DNA of 64,000 nucleotides from Planosporangium mesophilum (GTDB lineage: Bacteria > Actinomycetota > Actinomycetes > Mycobacteriales > Micromonosporaceae), in contig NZ_BOON01000040.1 in assembly GCF_016863255.1 (NCBI RefSeq), forward strand, positions 48,842 through 112,841, read 5' to 3'. Position 1 is the first letter of the stretch. Each line of letters starts with the position of its first letter. Shown here piece after piece: positions 8,782-15,993 of the stretch. Below the pieces are notes generated by a model that did no database searches, had not been told where the DNA came from, and saw only the letters and a list, made by a program, of their open reading frames with translations. The position numbers and the translations under genes are program-made.

Positions 8782-9360
8782 TCACGCGCGGCACGGGTGC
8801 GCCGTGGCGAAGCTGACGACCTGGCGGCCGACCGTCTCCAGTTGGAAGCGCGCCGGCTCGTCCGTGCACGCGCCGGTGGCCGTGTCGAAGACCGGCATCG
8901 AGGCGTTGAGCGCGGCGCCGAGCGGGGTCGGCCAGCCCCGTAGCGCGTGCGCGCAGGTGCGGAGGGTGTGCAGGGTCGAGACGGCCGCCTGCCAGCCGTA
9001 CGCCACGGCGATGCAGCCGACCGCCAGTCCGCTCAGGTACGGGCGGTCGTCGTACCGCAGGTCCTCGACGTAGTCCAGGGCGTTCTTCACCATCCCCGAG
9101 ACGGTGCCGTGGTACCCCGGGGACGCGATGAGCAGGGCGTCGGCGTCGCGCAGCGCCGCCACGAACGCGAGCGCCTCGTCCGAGCGCTCCGGACTCTCCG
9201 GGTCGTAGATCGGAAGCATCAGCGCCCGCCCGGTGATCAGCTCGACGGTCGCGCCTTCGTCCGCGGCGGCCCCGGCCGCGATCCGCAGGGCACGTTCGGA
9301 GCTGGAGTCGTGCCTCGTCGTACCCCCGATCCCGAGAACCCGTACCGCATTTCCGCCCAT
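8782..9360 (-). CDS. NADPH-dependent FMN reductase
   Basis: 192 residues with a flavodoxin-like fold: VRVLGIGGTTRHDSSSERAL (phosphate-binding loop for FMN), then DADALLIASPGYHGTVSGMV and NALDYVEDL, as in SsuE/MsuE-type reductases. It should supply FMNH2 to the luciferase-like monooxygenase encoded just before it on the other strand. ATG 9360 follows GGAGG at five bases; an upstream in-frame start has no such site. Paired AraC boxes lie 76 bp upstream, so it is probably co-induced with the monooxygenase. Confidence 0.88.
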   Translation of the reverse strand: MGGNAVRVLGIGGTTRHDSSSERALRIAAGAAADEGATVELITGRALMLPIYDPESPERSDEALAFVAALRDADALLIASPGYHGTVSGMVKNALDYVEDLRYDDRPYLSGLAVGCIAVAYGWQAAVSTLHTLRTCAHALRGWPTPLGAALNASMPVFDTATGACTDEPARFQLETVGRQVVSFATAHPCRA

Positions 9361-9435
9361 GTTCGCCTCCGCGGCGCTCGTCGCGAACTCGAATGCCTGC
9401 CGCGACGGTAGGTGCGGCCGGCACGCGGGCACGAG

Positions 9436-9468
9436 CCGCTTCCGGCACGAACGAGCCGTTTCCGGCAG
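9436..9468 (-). promoter_or_regulatory. AraC box pair B (FMN reductase)
   Basis: On the minus strand CTGCCGGAAACGG (9468-9456) and GTGCCGGAAGCGG (9448-9436) repeat with a 20-bp period, matching box pair A upstream of the monooxygenase operon (consensus GTGCSGGAANCGG). The nearer unit ends 76 bp before the reductase start codon, close to the 72 bp seen for pair A. Confidence 0.65.
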
Positions 9469-9568
9469 CCCGCCTAACCGTGCTCGTGGCTTGCGGGACC
9501 AGTTCAGCAGCGCGCCGACCGGCGAGCGCAGCCAGTCGCGCTTCTGCCCCGTATCGGAGGTGAATGAG

Positions 9569-9838
9569 ATGAGTCAGCAGTCTGTAGGGGCACCCGAGGC
9601 GGACCGGCAGGAGCGCGAGAGGGCGGTCCTTGGCGATCAGGACCGCGACGGCCGGGCTGGCGACGATACGGTTGTTGACGAGGTGGCCGTGGACGACCCC
9701 GGCAGTGACACCGGGCAGGTGCTCGGTCAGAGCGTTCCCATCCGGCGTCACGTCGCGGAGGCGGTCCCCGGCTCGCCGGAGACCGGCGCGGTATACACCG
9801 AAGAGGGCAGGCCGAGCGCCGAGAAGCCGTACACGTAG
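9569..9838 (+). CDS. Small acidic hypothetical protein (doubtful)
   Basis: 89 residues, rich in Glu, Asp and Arg, with no recognised domain. It has GGAGG eight bases before the ATG, G-starting codons, and a long hairpin 18 bp after its stop. Against it, the opposite strand is also open through here and has equal or slightly higher GC at third positions. It may instead be eroded regulator sequence. No function can be proposed. Confidence 0.4.
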   Translation: MSQQSVGAPEADRQERERAVLGDQDRDGRAGDDTVVDEVAVDDPGSDTGQVLGQSVPIRRHVAEAVPGSPETGAVYTEEGRPSAEKPYT

Positions 9839-9856
9839 GGCGCCGACGTAACTCAC

Positions 9857-9900
9857 GGAGGAAGGATGGGCAGCTCGGTGAAGCTGTCCATCCGTCCTCC
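9857..9900. terminator. Long hairpin between 9.84 and 10.0 kb
   Basis: A stem of GGAGGA, GGATGG and CAGCT paired with AGCTG, CCATCC and TCCTCC (one mismatch, one G-T pair) around a six-base loop. It would end transcription coming from the 9.5-kb region before the acetoacetate-decarboxylase-like gene. There is no T tract. Confidence 0.6.
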
Positions 9901-10003
9901 GCTGGCTTTCAGCGCTGGTCGTACAGGCGGCGGACCTTCGGCGCGAGGGCGGCGCGCGCCGTTCTGAAGCCCGACGTCCGCCGCGGGCCAGCAGAATAGG
10001 CCG

Positions 10004-10633
10004 ATGAGCTACCCACCCGAGCCGTGGCACCTGCGCGGTCAGCTGTACCTCTCGGTCTGGCTCGTACCCCGCGACCGGCTGCCCCCACTGCCCGACGGGC
10101 TCGCGGCGACGGTACGCCCGGTCACGGTCGGCGGCCACGCGATCGTCGGTACCGCGTGGGTCGACTACGAGCCGGGCGGGGTCCTGTCGTACCGCGAACT
10201 GCTCTCGGCAGTACTGGTCCGCGAACGCAACCATCCGCAGGTGACCATTGTGGACATCTGGGTGGACAGCCCGGCCTCGCGCGACGGCGGCCGGGAGATG
10301 TGGGGCATCCCGAAGGAGCTGGCGGACCTGGAGGTCGGGTCACCGGCCCCCGGAGTGGTCCGGGCGGCCGCCGGAGGCATCGCGGAGGCGCGGATCTCGC
10401 TGGGGCGGCCGCTCCCCGGGCGGTGGCCGACGAGGCTGTCGGTGGCGCAGTGGCTGAGGGGTCGGGTCGAGGTGACGCCGGTGCGCGGCCGGGCCGGTAT
10501 CCGGTCGGCGACGGCGACCTGGCGGGTGGCGCCCGCCGGCCCGCTGGCGTACCTGAGCGGTCGCCGGCCCTGGCTGACCGTGGCACTCCGCGACTTCCGG
10601 ATGGTCTTCGGGGAGCCAGAGGCGGGAGCGTAA
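10004..10633 (+). CDS. Acetoacetate decarboxylase family protein
   Basis: 209 residues with an ADC-like beta barrel: PPEPWHLRGQLYLSVWLVPR, then VDYEPGGVLSYRELLSAVLV, and WVDSPASRDGGREMWGIPKE around the position of the Schiff-base Lys of true decarboxylases (Lys in IPKE). Many actinobacterial members are not proven decarboxylases, so the activity is uncertain. It stands alone, after a hairpin and before the divergent-looking TetR control region, and shares no obvious operon. Confidence 0.75.
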   Translation: MSYPPEPWHLRGQLYLSVWLVPRDRLPPLPDGLAATVRPVTVGGHAIVGTAWVDYEPGGVLSYRELLSAVLVRERNHPQVTIVDIWVDSPASRDGGREMWGIPKELADLEVGSPAPGVVRAAAGGIAEARISLGRPLPGRWPTRLSVAQWLRGRVEVTPVRGRAGIRSATATWRVAPAGPLAYLSGRRPWLTVALRDFRMVFGEPEAGA

Positions 10634-10716
10634 ACACGCCGGCCGGACGCGGCGAGCGCCCGGCCGGTAGCGATACGCGAGTTCAGGATGCGGTGCAGGT
10701 CACCGTCGGCGGGTTG

Positions 10717-10794
10717 TTAACCAGTTAAGTTAGAAGAGGGCGGTACGCCCGGCCGGGCGCGACGCGGTAGCGGCACAATAGTGACCAGTGGTCA
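10717..10794 (+). promoter_or_regulatory. Promoter region and operator O1 of the first TetR gene
   Basis: TGACCAGTGGTCA (10782-10794) is an inverted repeat identical to O3 between the hydrolase and flavin monooxygenase. CACAAT (10775-10780), a possible -10, abuts it, so binding would repress the TetR gene. A separate AT-rich palindrome, TTAAC-CA-GTTAA (10717-10728), lies farther upstream and may bind another protein. Confidence 0.7.
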
Positions 10795-10809
10795 TGGAGG
10801 CGGGGTGAT

Positions 10810-11475
10810 TTGTCGGTGCCGACGGCAACCTGGGATCGGCTTCCGCCCGCCCGCCGGCTGGCTGTGCTCGCGGCGGCGGAGGCGGAGTTCGCGTCCCACG
10901 GCTTCTCGTGTGGCAGCCTGAACGTCATCGCCCGCAACGCGGGCGTGGCGAAGGGCAGCCTGTTCCAGTACTTCGTCGACAAGGCGGACCTGTACGCGTA
11001 CCTGTCCGAGTTGGCGAGTATGCGGATCCGGGAGCACATGGAGGCACAGATCCCGGACATGCCCTGGGATCGCGGCTTCTTCGTCGCCGTCCGTCAGCTC
11101 ATGCTCGCGTGGGTGGAGTACTTCCGTACCCACCCGCTCGACCTGGCGTTCACCGCCGCGGTGAACCTCGAACCCGACCCGGCCGCCCGCTCGGCGGTGC
11201 GCGAGGTGGCCAACCGCCACTACCTCGAGGTGCTGCGCCCGTTGCTGGAGGGCGCGCGGGAGGCCGGCGACCTGCGGGCCGACGCGGACGTGGAGGCCCT
11301 GTTGGCGCTGCTGTTGCTGGTACTTCCACACCTCGCGCTGGCACCGCACAGCCCCGGCCTTGACCCGGTGCTGGGGTTGGACAGCGGCGACCCGGCCCAG
11401 GTGGAGGCGGCGGTCGGTCGGCTGATCGGCGTGCTGGCCGCCGCGTTCGGAGACCCGGTGCAGGCCGACCGCTGA
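10810..11475 (+). CDS. TetR-family transcriptional regulator
   Basis: 221 residues. The N-terminal helix-turn-helix reads ARRLAVLAAAEAEFASHGFS, then IARNAGVAKGSLFQYFVDKA; the rest is the helical ligand domain. The start is TTG 10810 (after GGAGGCGGGG) or GTG 10816. Its likely operator TGACCRGTGGTCA lies in its own promoter and twice in the promoter shared by the hydrolase (11479-12273) and flavin monooxygenase (12344-13684). It therefore probably represses itself and both enzymes until a ligand, perhaps the ketone or ester they metabolise, binds. Confidence 0.9.
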   Translation: MSVPTATWDRLPPARRLAVLAAAEAEFASHGFSCGSLNVIARNAGVAKGSLFQYFVDKADLYAYLSELASMRIREHMEAQIPDMPWDRGFFVAVRQLMLAWVEYFRTHPLDLAFTAAVNLEPDPAARSAVREVANRHYLEVLRPLLEGAREAGDLRADADVEALLALLLLVLPHLALAPHSPGLDPVLGLDSGDPAQVEAAVGRLIGVLAAAFGDPVQADR

Positions 11476-11478
11476 CTG

Positions 11479-12273
11479 TCAACGGGCGGTGGACAGCCAG
11501 TCCACCATGGACTTCAGCGGCTCCTCCCATCGCACGTCGAGCATCAGGTCATGGCCCATGCCGGGGAACTCCCGCAGGGTCGCGCCGTAGCGCGTCGCCG
11601 TCGACCGGACGCCACGGATCGGTACCAGCCGGTCGTCGGGGGTCGCGAGGACGAGGACGGGCGCGCCACCGCGCGGCGGTGCGGCCGGCCGGTGCAGCAG
11701 CAACTGGTACTGGGCCAGCGCCGACTCACGCCCGCACCGGTCGGTGTGCCGCTTCGCCTCCTCGCCGTCCAGCGTGGTGAACAGGTAGTCGGCGCGCAGC
11801 GGCAGGCTGCCGCCGAACGTCAGCCTGGCCGCGTCGAGCGGGTGCCGGCGGGCGACGGCGAGCAGTGACGCGACGGCGGGGTGCGCCGGTACCGGTGCCA
11901 CCAGCACGCCGGCGTACGCGGAGTAGCGCGCGAGGGCCTTCTGTACCACCAGCCCGCCGAGGGAGTGGCCGACCAGGACGGCGCGGCGGGGGAGTGTGGC
12001 GGCGGCCCTGATCACGTCGTCGACGTACTGCCCGAGCCGCGCACCCCGCAGGCTGCCGCCGCTACCGCCGTGGCCGCGCAGCGACACCGCATACGCGGGA
12101 TGGCCGGCCGCCGCAGCGGCGTCGAGCCAGTTCTCCCAGCACCAGGCGCCGTGGCCCAGGCCGTGGACGAACAGCAGGGGCGGCTTTCCGCTGTCGACGG
12201 CTGGTTGGCGTTCGAGGATCTCCAGCTGCGGGCGCGACACAGCCCGGTTGGTGGCGAAGGGGTTGCCCGTCAT
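11479..12273 (-). CDS. Alpha/beta hydrolase (esterase/lipase type)
   Basis: 264 residues. LLFVHGLGHGAWCWENW is the oxyanion segment, VGHSLGG the nucleophile elbow, TPDDRLVP holds the acid and GMGHDLML the catalytic His. With a divergent class B flavin monooxygenase it could hydrolyse the ester formed by Baeyer-Villiger oxidation of a ketone (inference). No ribosome-binding site precedes ATG 12273, while TAGAGT lies eight bases upstream on the coding strand, so the transcript may be leaderless. TetR operators O2 and O3 cover the promoter. Its end nearly touches the convergent TetR gene. Confidence 0.85.
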   Translation of the reverse strand: MTGNPFATNRAVSRPQLEILERQPAVDSGKPPLLFVHGLGHGAWCWENWLDAAAAAGHPAYAVSLRGHGGSGGSLRGARLGQYVDDVIRAAATLPRRAVLVGHSLGGLVVQKALARYSAYAGVLVAPVPAHPAVASLLAVARRHPLDAARLTFGGSLPLRADYLFTTLDGEEAKRHTDRCGRESALAQYQLLLHRPAAPPRGGAPVLVLATPDDRLVPIRGVRSTATRYGATLREFPGMGHDLMLDVRWEEPLKSMVDWLSTAR

Positions 12274-12290
12274 GGATGGGCACTCTACTG

Positions 12291-12318
12291 TGACCGGTGG
12301 TCATATGACCAGTGGTCA
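12291..12318. promoter_or_regulatory. Operators O2 and O3 of the first TetR
   Basis: TGACCGGTGGTCA (12291-12303) and TGACCAGTGGTCA (12306-12318) are tandem inverted repeats, 15 bp centre to centre, in the 70-bp gap between divergent start codons. CACAAT overlaps the right edge as a possible -10 for the flavin monooxygenase, and TAGAGT is the candidate -10 for the hydrolase. Confidence 0.75.
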
Positions 12319-12343
12319 CAATCGTTCCCGTGGAGGTCGGCTC

Positions 12344-13684
12344 GTGTCCCTGCCGCGTGTCTGTGTCATCGGTGCCGGCTCGTCCGGGATCGCCACCGCG
12401 AAGATCCTGCACGAGCGGGGCATCGACTTCGACTGCTTCGAGCTCTCCGACCGGGTCGGCGGCAACTGGGTGTGGGGCAACCGCAACGGCCTGTCGGCCT
12501 CGTACCGGTCGCTGCACATCAACACCTCCCGGGAGCGCATGGAGTTCAGCGACTTCCCGATGGCCGACCACCTGCCCGACTTCGCGCGGCACGACCAGAT
12601 CGCCGCGTACTTCGACGCCTACGTCGACCACTTCGGCTTCCGCGACCGGATCGCCTTCAACACCGGCGTCGAGCACGTGAGCCGGCGCGCCGACGGGGTG
12701 TTCGAGGTGCGCCTGAGCACGGGAGAGACCCGCGAGTACGGGGCGGTCTGCGTGGCCAACGGCCACCACTGGGATCCGCGCTGGCCCGAGCCGGCGTTCC
12801 CCGGCGCGGACGGCTTCACCGGCGAGCAGATCCACTCCCACAGCTACACCGAGGAGACCCAGCTCGTCGGCAAGCGCGTGGTGGTCGTGGGCATGGGCAA
12901 CTCCGGGATGGACATCGCCGTCGACGCCAGCTACCACGCGGAGGTCACCTACCTGTCGGCCCGGCGCGGGGTGCACGTCATCCCGAAGTACGTCTTCGGC
13001 CGGCCGTACGACCAGATCGGCGGCAGCGAGTGGATCCCCGCCTGGGTGCGGTGGCCGCTCGCCCGCGTCATCATGCGCGCCGCGACCGGCCCGATGGAGC
13101 GGTACGGCCTGCCCAGGCCCGACCACAAGTTCGCCCAGGCCCACCCCACGATGTCCAGCCGGATCCTGGACCGGCTGGCGCACGGCGCGATCACGCCCAA
13201 GCCCGACATCGACCACTTCGACGGCGGCGAGGTCGTGTTCACCGACGGCAGCCGGGTCGAGGCCGACCTGGTCGTCTACTGCACCGGGTACAAGATCAGC
13301 TTTCCGTTCTTCGACCCGGACTTCCTGGACCCGGGCGCCGACAACGAGATCGGGCTGTACCAGCGGGTGTTCCACCCGGACGTACCCGGCCTGTACTTCA
13401 TCGGCCTGATCCAGCCCCTCGGCGCGATCATGCCGATCGCCGAACGGCAGTCCGAGCTGGTCGCCGATCACCTGCAGGGCCGGTACGCGCTCCCCGGCGA
13501 CGCCGAGATGCGGGCCGAGATCGCCGGGCACCGGCGCGCCACCGCCAAGCGGTACGTGGCCTCCAAGCGCCACACCATCCAGGTCGACTTCGACGACTAC
13601 ATGCACGCGCTGCGCCGGGAGCGGGCCCGTGGCGCCCGGCGGGCAGGTGGGGCGAGGACGCCGGCCGCCCGGGCCGCCGCCTGA
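12344..13684 (+). CDS. Flavin-containing monooxygenase (class B, FMO/Baeyer-Villiger type)
   Basis: 446 residues. FAD-binding VIGAGSSGIATA at residues 7-18, the FMO fingerprint FTGEQIHSHSY (FxGxxxHxxxY), NADPH-binding VVGMGNSGMDIA near 185, and a late CTGY motif. It would insert one oxygen from O2 into a ketone or heteroatom. GTG 12344 follows GGAGG at seven bases. It is divergent from an esterase-like hydrolase and shares its TetR operators, so ketone to ester to acid plus alcohol is a reasonable joint role. The Arg/Ala-rich tail is not conserved in the family. Confidence 0.9.
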   Translation: MSLPRVCVIGAGSSGIATAKILHERGIDFDCFELSDRVGGNWVWGNRNGLSASYRSLHINTSRERMEFSDFPMADHLPDFARHDQIAAYFDAYVDHFGFRDRIAFNTGVEHVSRRADGVFEVRLSTGETREYGAVCVANGHHWDPRWPEPAFPGADGFTGEQIHSHSYTEETQLVGKRVVVVGMGNSGMDIAVDASYHAEVTYLSARRGVHVIPKYVFGRPYDQIGGSEWIPAWVRWPLARVIMRAATGPMERYGLPRPDHKFAQAHPTMSSRILDRLAHGAITPKPDIDHFDGGEVVFTDGSRVEADLVVYCTGYKISFPFFDPDFLDPGADNEIGLYQRVFHPDVPGLYFIGLIQPLGAIMPIAERQSELVADHLQGRYALPGDAEMRAEIAGHRRATAKRYVASKRHTIQVDFDDYMHALRRERARGARRAGGARTPAARAAA

Positions 13685-13730
13685 GCCGGCCCGCTGGTTG
13701 CGCAGCGTCAGTGCGACATAACGTAGGAGC

Positions 13731-14594
13731 GTGGACAGGGAGGCCGCTGGTCGGGGGTGCCTGGAGCACCTGACCGACGCCGACCTGCGGGTCCTCGCCG
13801 CGACGGCGGGCCTGGACACCGAGCGGGCCGGGGAGCTGCGCGGGCGCCCCGCGACCGTACTGGAGCTGTTCGACCGTCCGGAGCTGTTCGATCAGGTGTA
13901 CGGGCAGCAGCCGGCCGGCCTGGTCGCGGTGTCGCCGTTCGTCGCGTTCCTGGTCGCGGTCGAACAGGCCACCAGGGAGATCGCCACCACCGCGTTCGTG
14001 GCCGAGCGCTCCGCACCCCGGCAGCGGGTACCGGTGTTCGACGCGCCGCGGCTGCGGGAGTTCCTGGCCGACCCGATGCGCCGACTGTTCCTGGCGGAGC
14101 TGCTGACCTCCTTCGTCCGGGTAGCCAGCGGGCGGTACTGGACCCGGACGGCGCGCGGCTGGCGCTCCAAGCGGTACAGCGAACTCGACCCGGTCGGGCT
14201 GGCCGACATGGCGGAGCAGTCGCCGCCCGCGTACCGCCCCGGCCGGTACCGGCGCCTCGGCGACGTCGCGCTGTTCCTGACCGGGGTCTTCCCCGACTAC
14301 ACCCAGCTGTACGCGTTCGGGCCGTTCGACGCGGCGCGGTTGCTGCGCGCCGCCGGGCTGCCCGCCGATGACTCCAGCGGTCTGGTCACCTCGCCGCCGA
14401 TCGCGCTCCTGGAGCAGCTCGGGCAGCGCTGGTACCGGCGGGCCCTCGACCTGGCGCCGGTGACCACCACCCAACTGGCCGTCGTGTCGGAGGTCGCCGA
14501 CCGGTTCACCGACGCGCGGCGCATCCTCAACCACATCGCGGACCAGTACTTCTGCCGAATCGGCAACCCGTGGTTCGGTGAGGCGGGGGCTTGA
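13731..14594 (+). CDS. Conserved-looking protein of unknown function
   Basis: 287 residues, no signal peptide or clear membrane segment, mostly alpha-helical by composition (long Leu/Ala/Arg stretches). I do not recognise the family. GTG 13731 has GGAG only one base away; a start slightly downstream is possible. The 17-bp gap to the next gene and the palindrome over its stop codon show that the two genes are close neighbours. Codon use is that of a real gene throughout. Confidence 0.7.
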   Translation: MDREAAGRGCLEHLTDADLRVLAATAGLDTERAGELRGRPATVLELFDRPELFDQVYGQQPAGLVAVSPFVAFLVAVEQATREIATTAFVAERSAPRQRVPVFDAPRLREFLADPMRRLFLAELLTSFVRVASGRYWTRTARGWRSKRYSELDPVGLADMAEQSPPAYRPGRYRRLGDVALFLTGVFPDYTQLYAFGPFDAARLLRAAGLPADDSSGLVTSPPIALLEQLGQRWYRRALDLAPVTTTQLAVVSEVADRFTDARRILNHIADQYFCRIGNPWFGEAGA

Positions 14595-14605
14595 CGCTAG
14601 CGTCA
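14592..14605 (+). promoter_or_regulatory. Perfect 14-bp palindrome before the saccharopine-dehydrogenase-like gene
   Basis: TGACGCTAGCGTCA, fully symmetrical, starts at the stop codon of the upstream gene and ends five bases before GTG 14611. With the preceding T it resembles MerR/LiuR-type acyl-CoA-gene operators (TTGACGTNNACGTCAA-like), but no such regulator is encoded nearby. Confidence 0.5.
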
Positions 14606-14610
14606 GGTAC

Positions 14611-15762
14611 GTGACGGATTTCGACATCGCTCTCTTCGGCGCTACCGGCTTCACCGGGGCGCTCACCGCCGAGTACCTTGCCGCGCACGCCCCTGCCGGG
14701 ATGCGGTGGGCGCTCGCCGGCCGCAACCGCGAGAAGCTGGCGGCGCTGCGCGACCGGCTCGGCGTGGACGTGTCGATCCTCGACGCCGACGTGACCGACG
14801 CCGGCTCGCTGCGCCGGCTCGCCGGGTCCGCCCGGGTCGTCATCAGCACCGTCGGCCCGTACATCCGGTACGGCGAGCCGCTCGTCGCCGCCTGCGCCGA
14901 GGCCGGCACCGACTACGTCGACCTGACCGGCGAGCCCGAGTTCGTCGACCTGATGTACCTGCGCCACCACGCCACCGCCGAGCGCACCGGCGCCCGCCTG
15001 GTGCACGCCTGCGGTTTCGACTCCGTCCCGCACGACCTGGGGGCCCTGTTCACCGTGGAACAGTTGCCGTCGGACCGGCCGATCCGGCTGCGCGGCTACG
15101 TCAGCGCGGGCGGCGTCCTCTCCGGCGGGACGTTCGGGTCGGCCGTGACCGCGTTCGGGCGCTTCCGCCAGGCGGCGGCCGTGCACCGCGAGCGGCGGCG
15201 CGCCGAGCCTCGCGGGGAAGGGCGCCGGGTGCGCGCCGTCGCGGGCCGCCCCGGACACGACAGTGAGACGGGTGCGTGGGTACTGCCGCTGCCGACCGTC
15301 GACCCGCAGATCGTGACCCGCTCGGCGGCGGCGCTGGACCGGTACGGGCCCGACTTCTCGTACGGCCACTTCATGGCGGTGAAGAGCCCCCTCGTCGCGG
15401 CGGGGTTGACCGCCGCGGTGGCGGGGACGTTCGCGCTCGCCCAGGTGCCGCCGGCCCGCGGGCTGCTGGTCCGGCTGCGTCCGCCCGGTAGCGGCCCCAC
15501 CGCCGCGCAGCGCGAGAAGGGCTGGTTCCGGGTGCGGTTCGTCGGCGAGGCCGGCGACCAGCGCGTCGTCACCGAGGTCGCCGGGGGAGACCCGGGCTAC
15601 GGCGAGACCGCGAAGATGCTGGCGGAGTCGGCGCTGTGTCTGGCGTACGACCCGCTGCCGGCCACGGCCGGGCAGGTGACCACGGCCGTGGCCATGGGCG
15701 GCCCGCTCCGGGCGCGGCTGGAGCGGGCCGGCATCTCGTTCCGCGTCGTGGACCGCGGCTGA
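14611..15762 (+). CDS. Saccharopine dehydrogenase-like / trans-acting enoyl reductase family protein
   Basis: 383 residues. NAD(P)-binding Rossmann motif LFGATGFTGALTAEYL at the start, then AGRNREKLAALRDRLG, STVGPYIRYGEPLVAACAEA and DYVDLTGEPEF, all typical of the saccharopine-dehydrogenase-like group related to mycobacterial trans-acting enoyl reductases. A hydrophobic segment near 265-290 is also usual and suggests membrane association. True saccharopine dehydrogenase activity is unlikely. GTG 14611 has a weak ribosome-binding site. It is convergent with the PspC gene, four bases apart. Confidence 0.8.
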   Translation: MTDFDIALFGATGFTGALTAEYLAAHAPAGMRWALAGRNREKLAALRDRLGVDVSILDADVTDAGSLRRLAGSARVVISTVGPYIRYGEPLVAACAEAGTDYVDLTGEPEFVDLMYLRHHATAERTGARLVHACGFDSVPHDLGALFTVEQLPSDRPIRLRGYVSAGGVLSGGTFGSAVTAFGRFRQAAAVHRERRRAEPRGEGRRVRAVAGRPGHDSETGAWVLPLPTVDPQIVTRSAAALDRYGPDFSYGHFMAVKSPLVAAGLTAAVAGTFALAQVPPARGLLVRLRPPGSGPTAAQREKGWFRVRFVGEAGDQRVVTEVAGGDPGYGETAKMLAESALCLAYDPLPATAGQVTTAVAMGGPLRARLERAGISFRVVDRG

Positions 15763-15766
15763 CGCC

Positions 15767-15946
15767 TCACTCGGACGGCATCATCACCCACAGCACGAGG
15801 TAGATCAGGACCTGCGGCCCGGGCAGCAGGCACGACAGGATGAACAGCAGCCGCACCAGCATCGGCGGCATGTTGAACCGGCGCGCGAGGCCGGCGCACA
15901 CGCCGGCGATCCAGCGGCCGTTGGTCGGTCGGGTCAACTGGGCCAT
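15767..15946 (-). CDS. PspC-domain small membrane protein
   Basis: 59 residues: basic start, IAGVCAGLARRFNMPPMLVR (the PspC signature) and one membrane helix ending in LVLWVMMPSE. PspC domains belong to envelope-stress systems; the stand-alone short form is common in actinobacteria. ATG 15946 follows GGGGGAA. It may be co-transcribed from the adjacent secreted protein gene, 47 bp upstream. Confidence 0.85.
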   Translation of the reverse strand: MAQLTRPTNGRWIAGVCAGLARRFNMPPMLVRLLFILSCLLPGPQVLIYLVLWVMMPSE

Positions 15947-15993
15947 GTCGGTTCCCCCTTCGTCACCGGACATCTCGACTGTAAGGGGACCGT

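Noticed and set aside
8639..10234. 531-codon minus-strand frame
   Set aside because: Its second half is an out-of-frame shadow of the FMN reductase; only the middle (9.4-10.0 kb) deserves attention and is listed separately.
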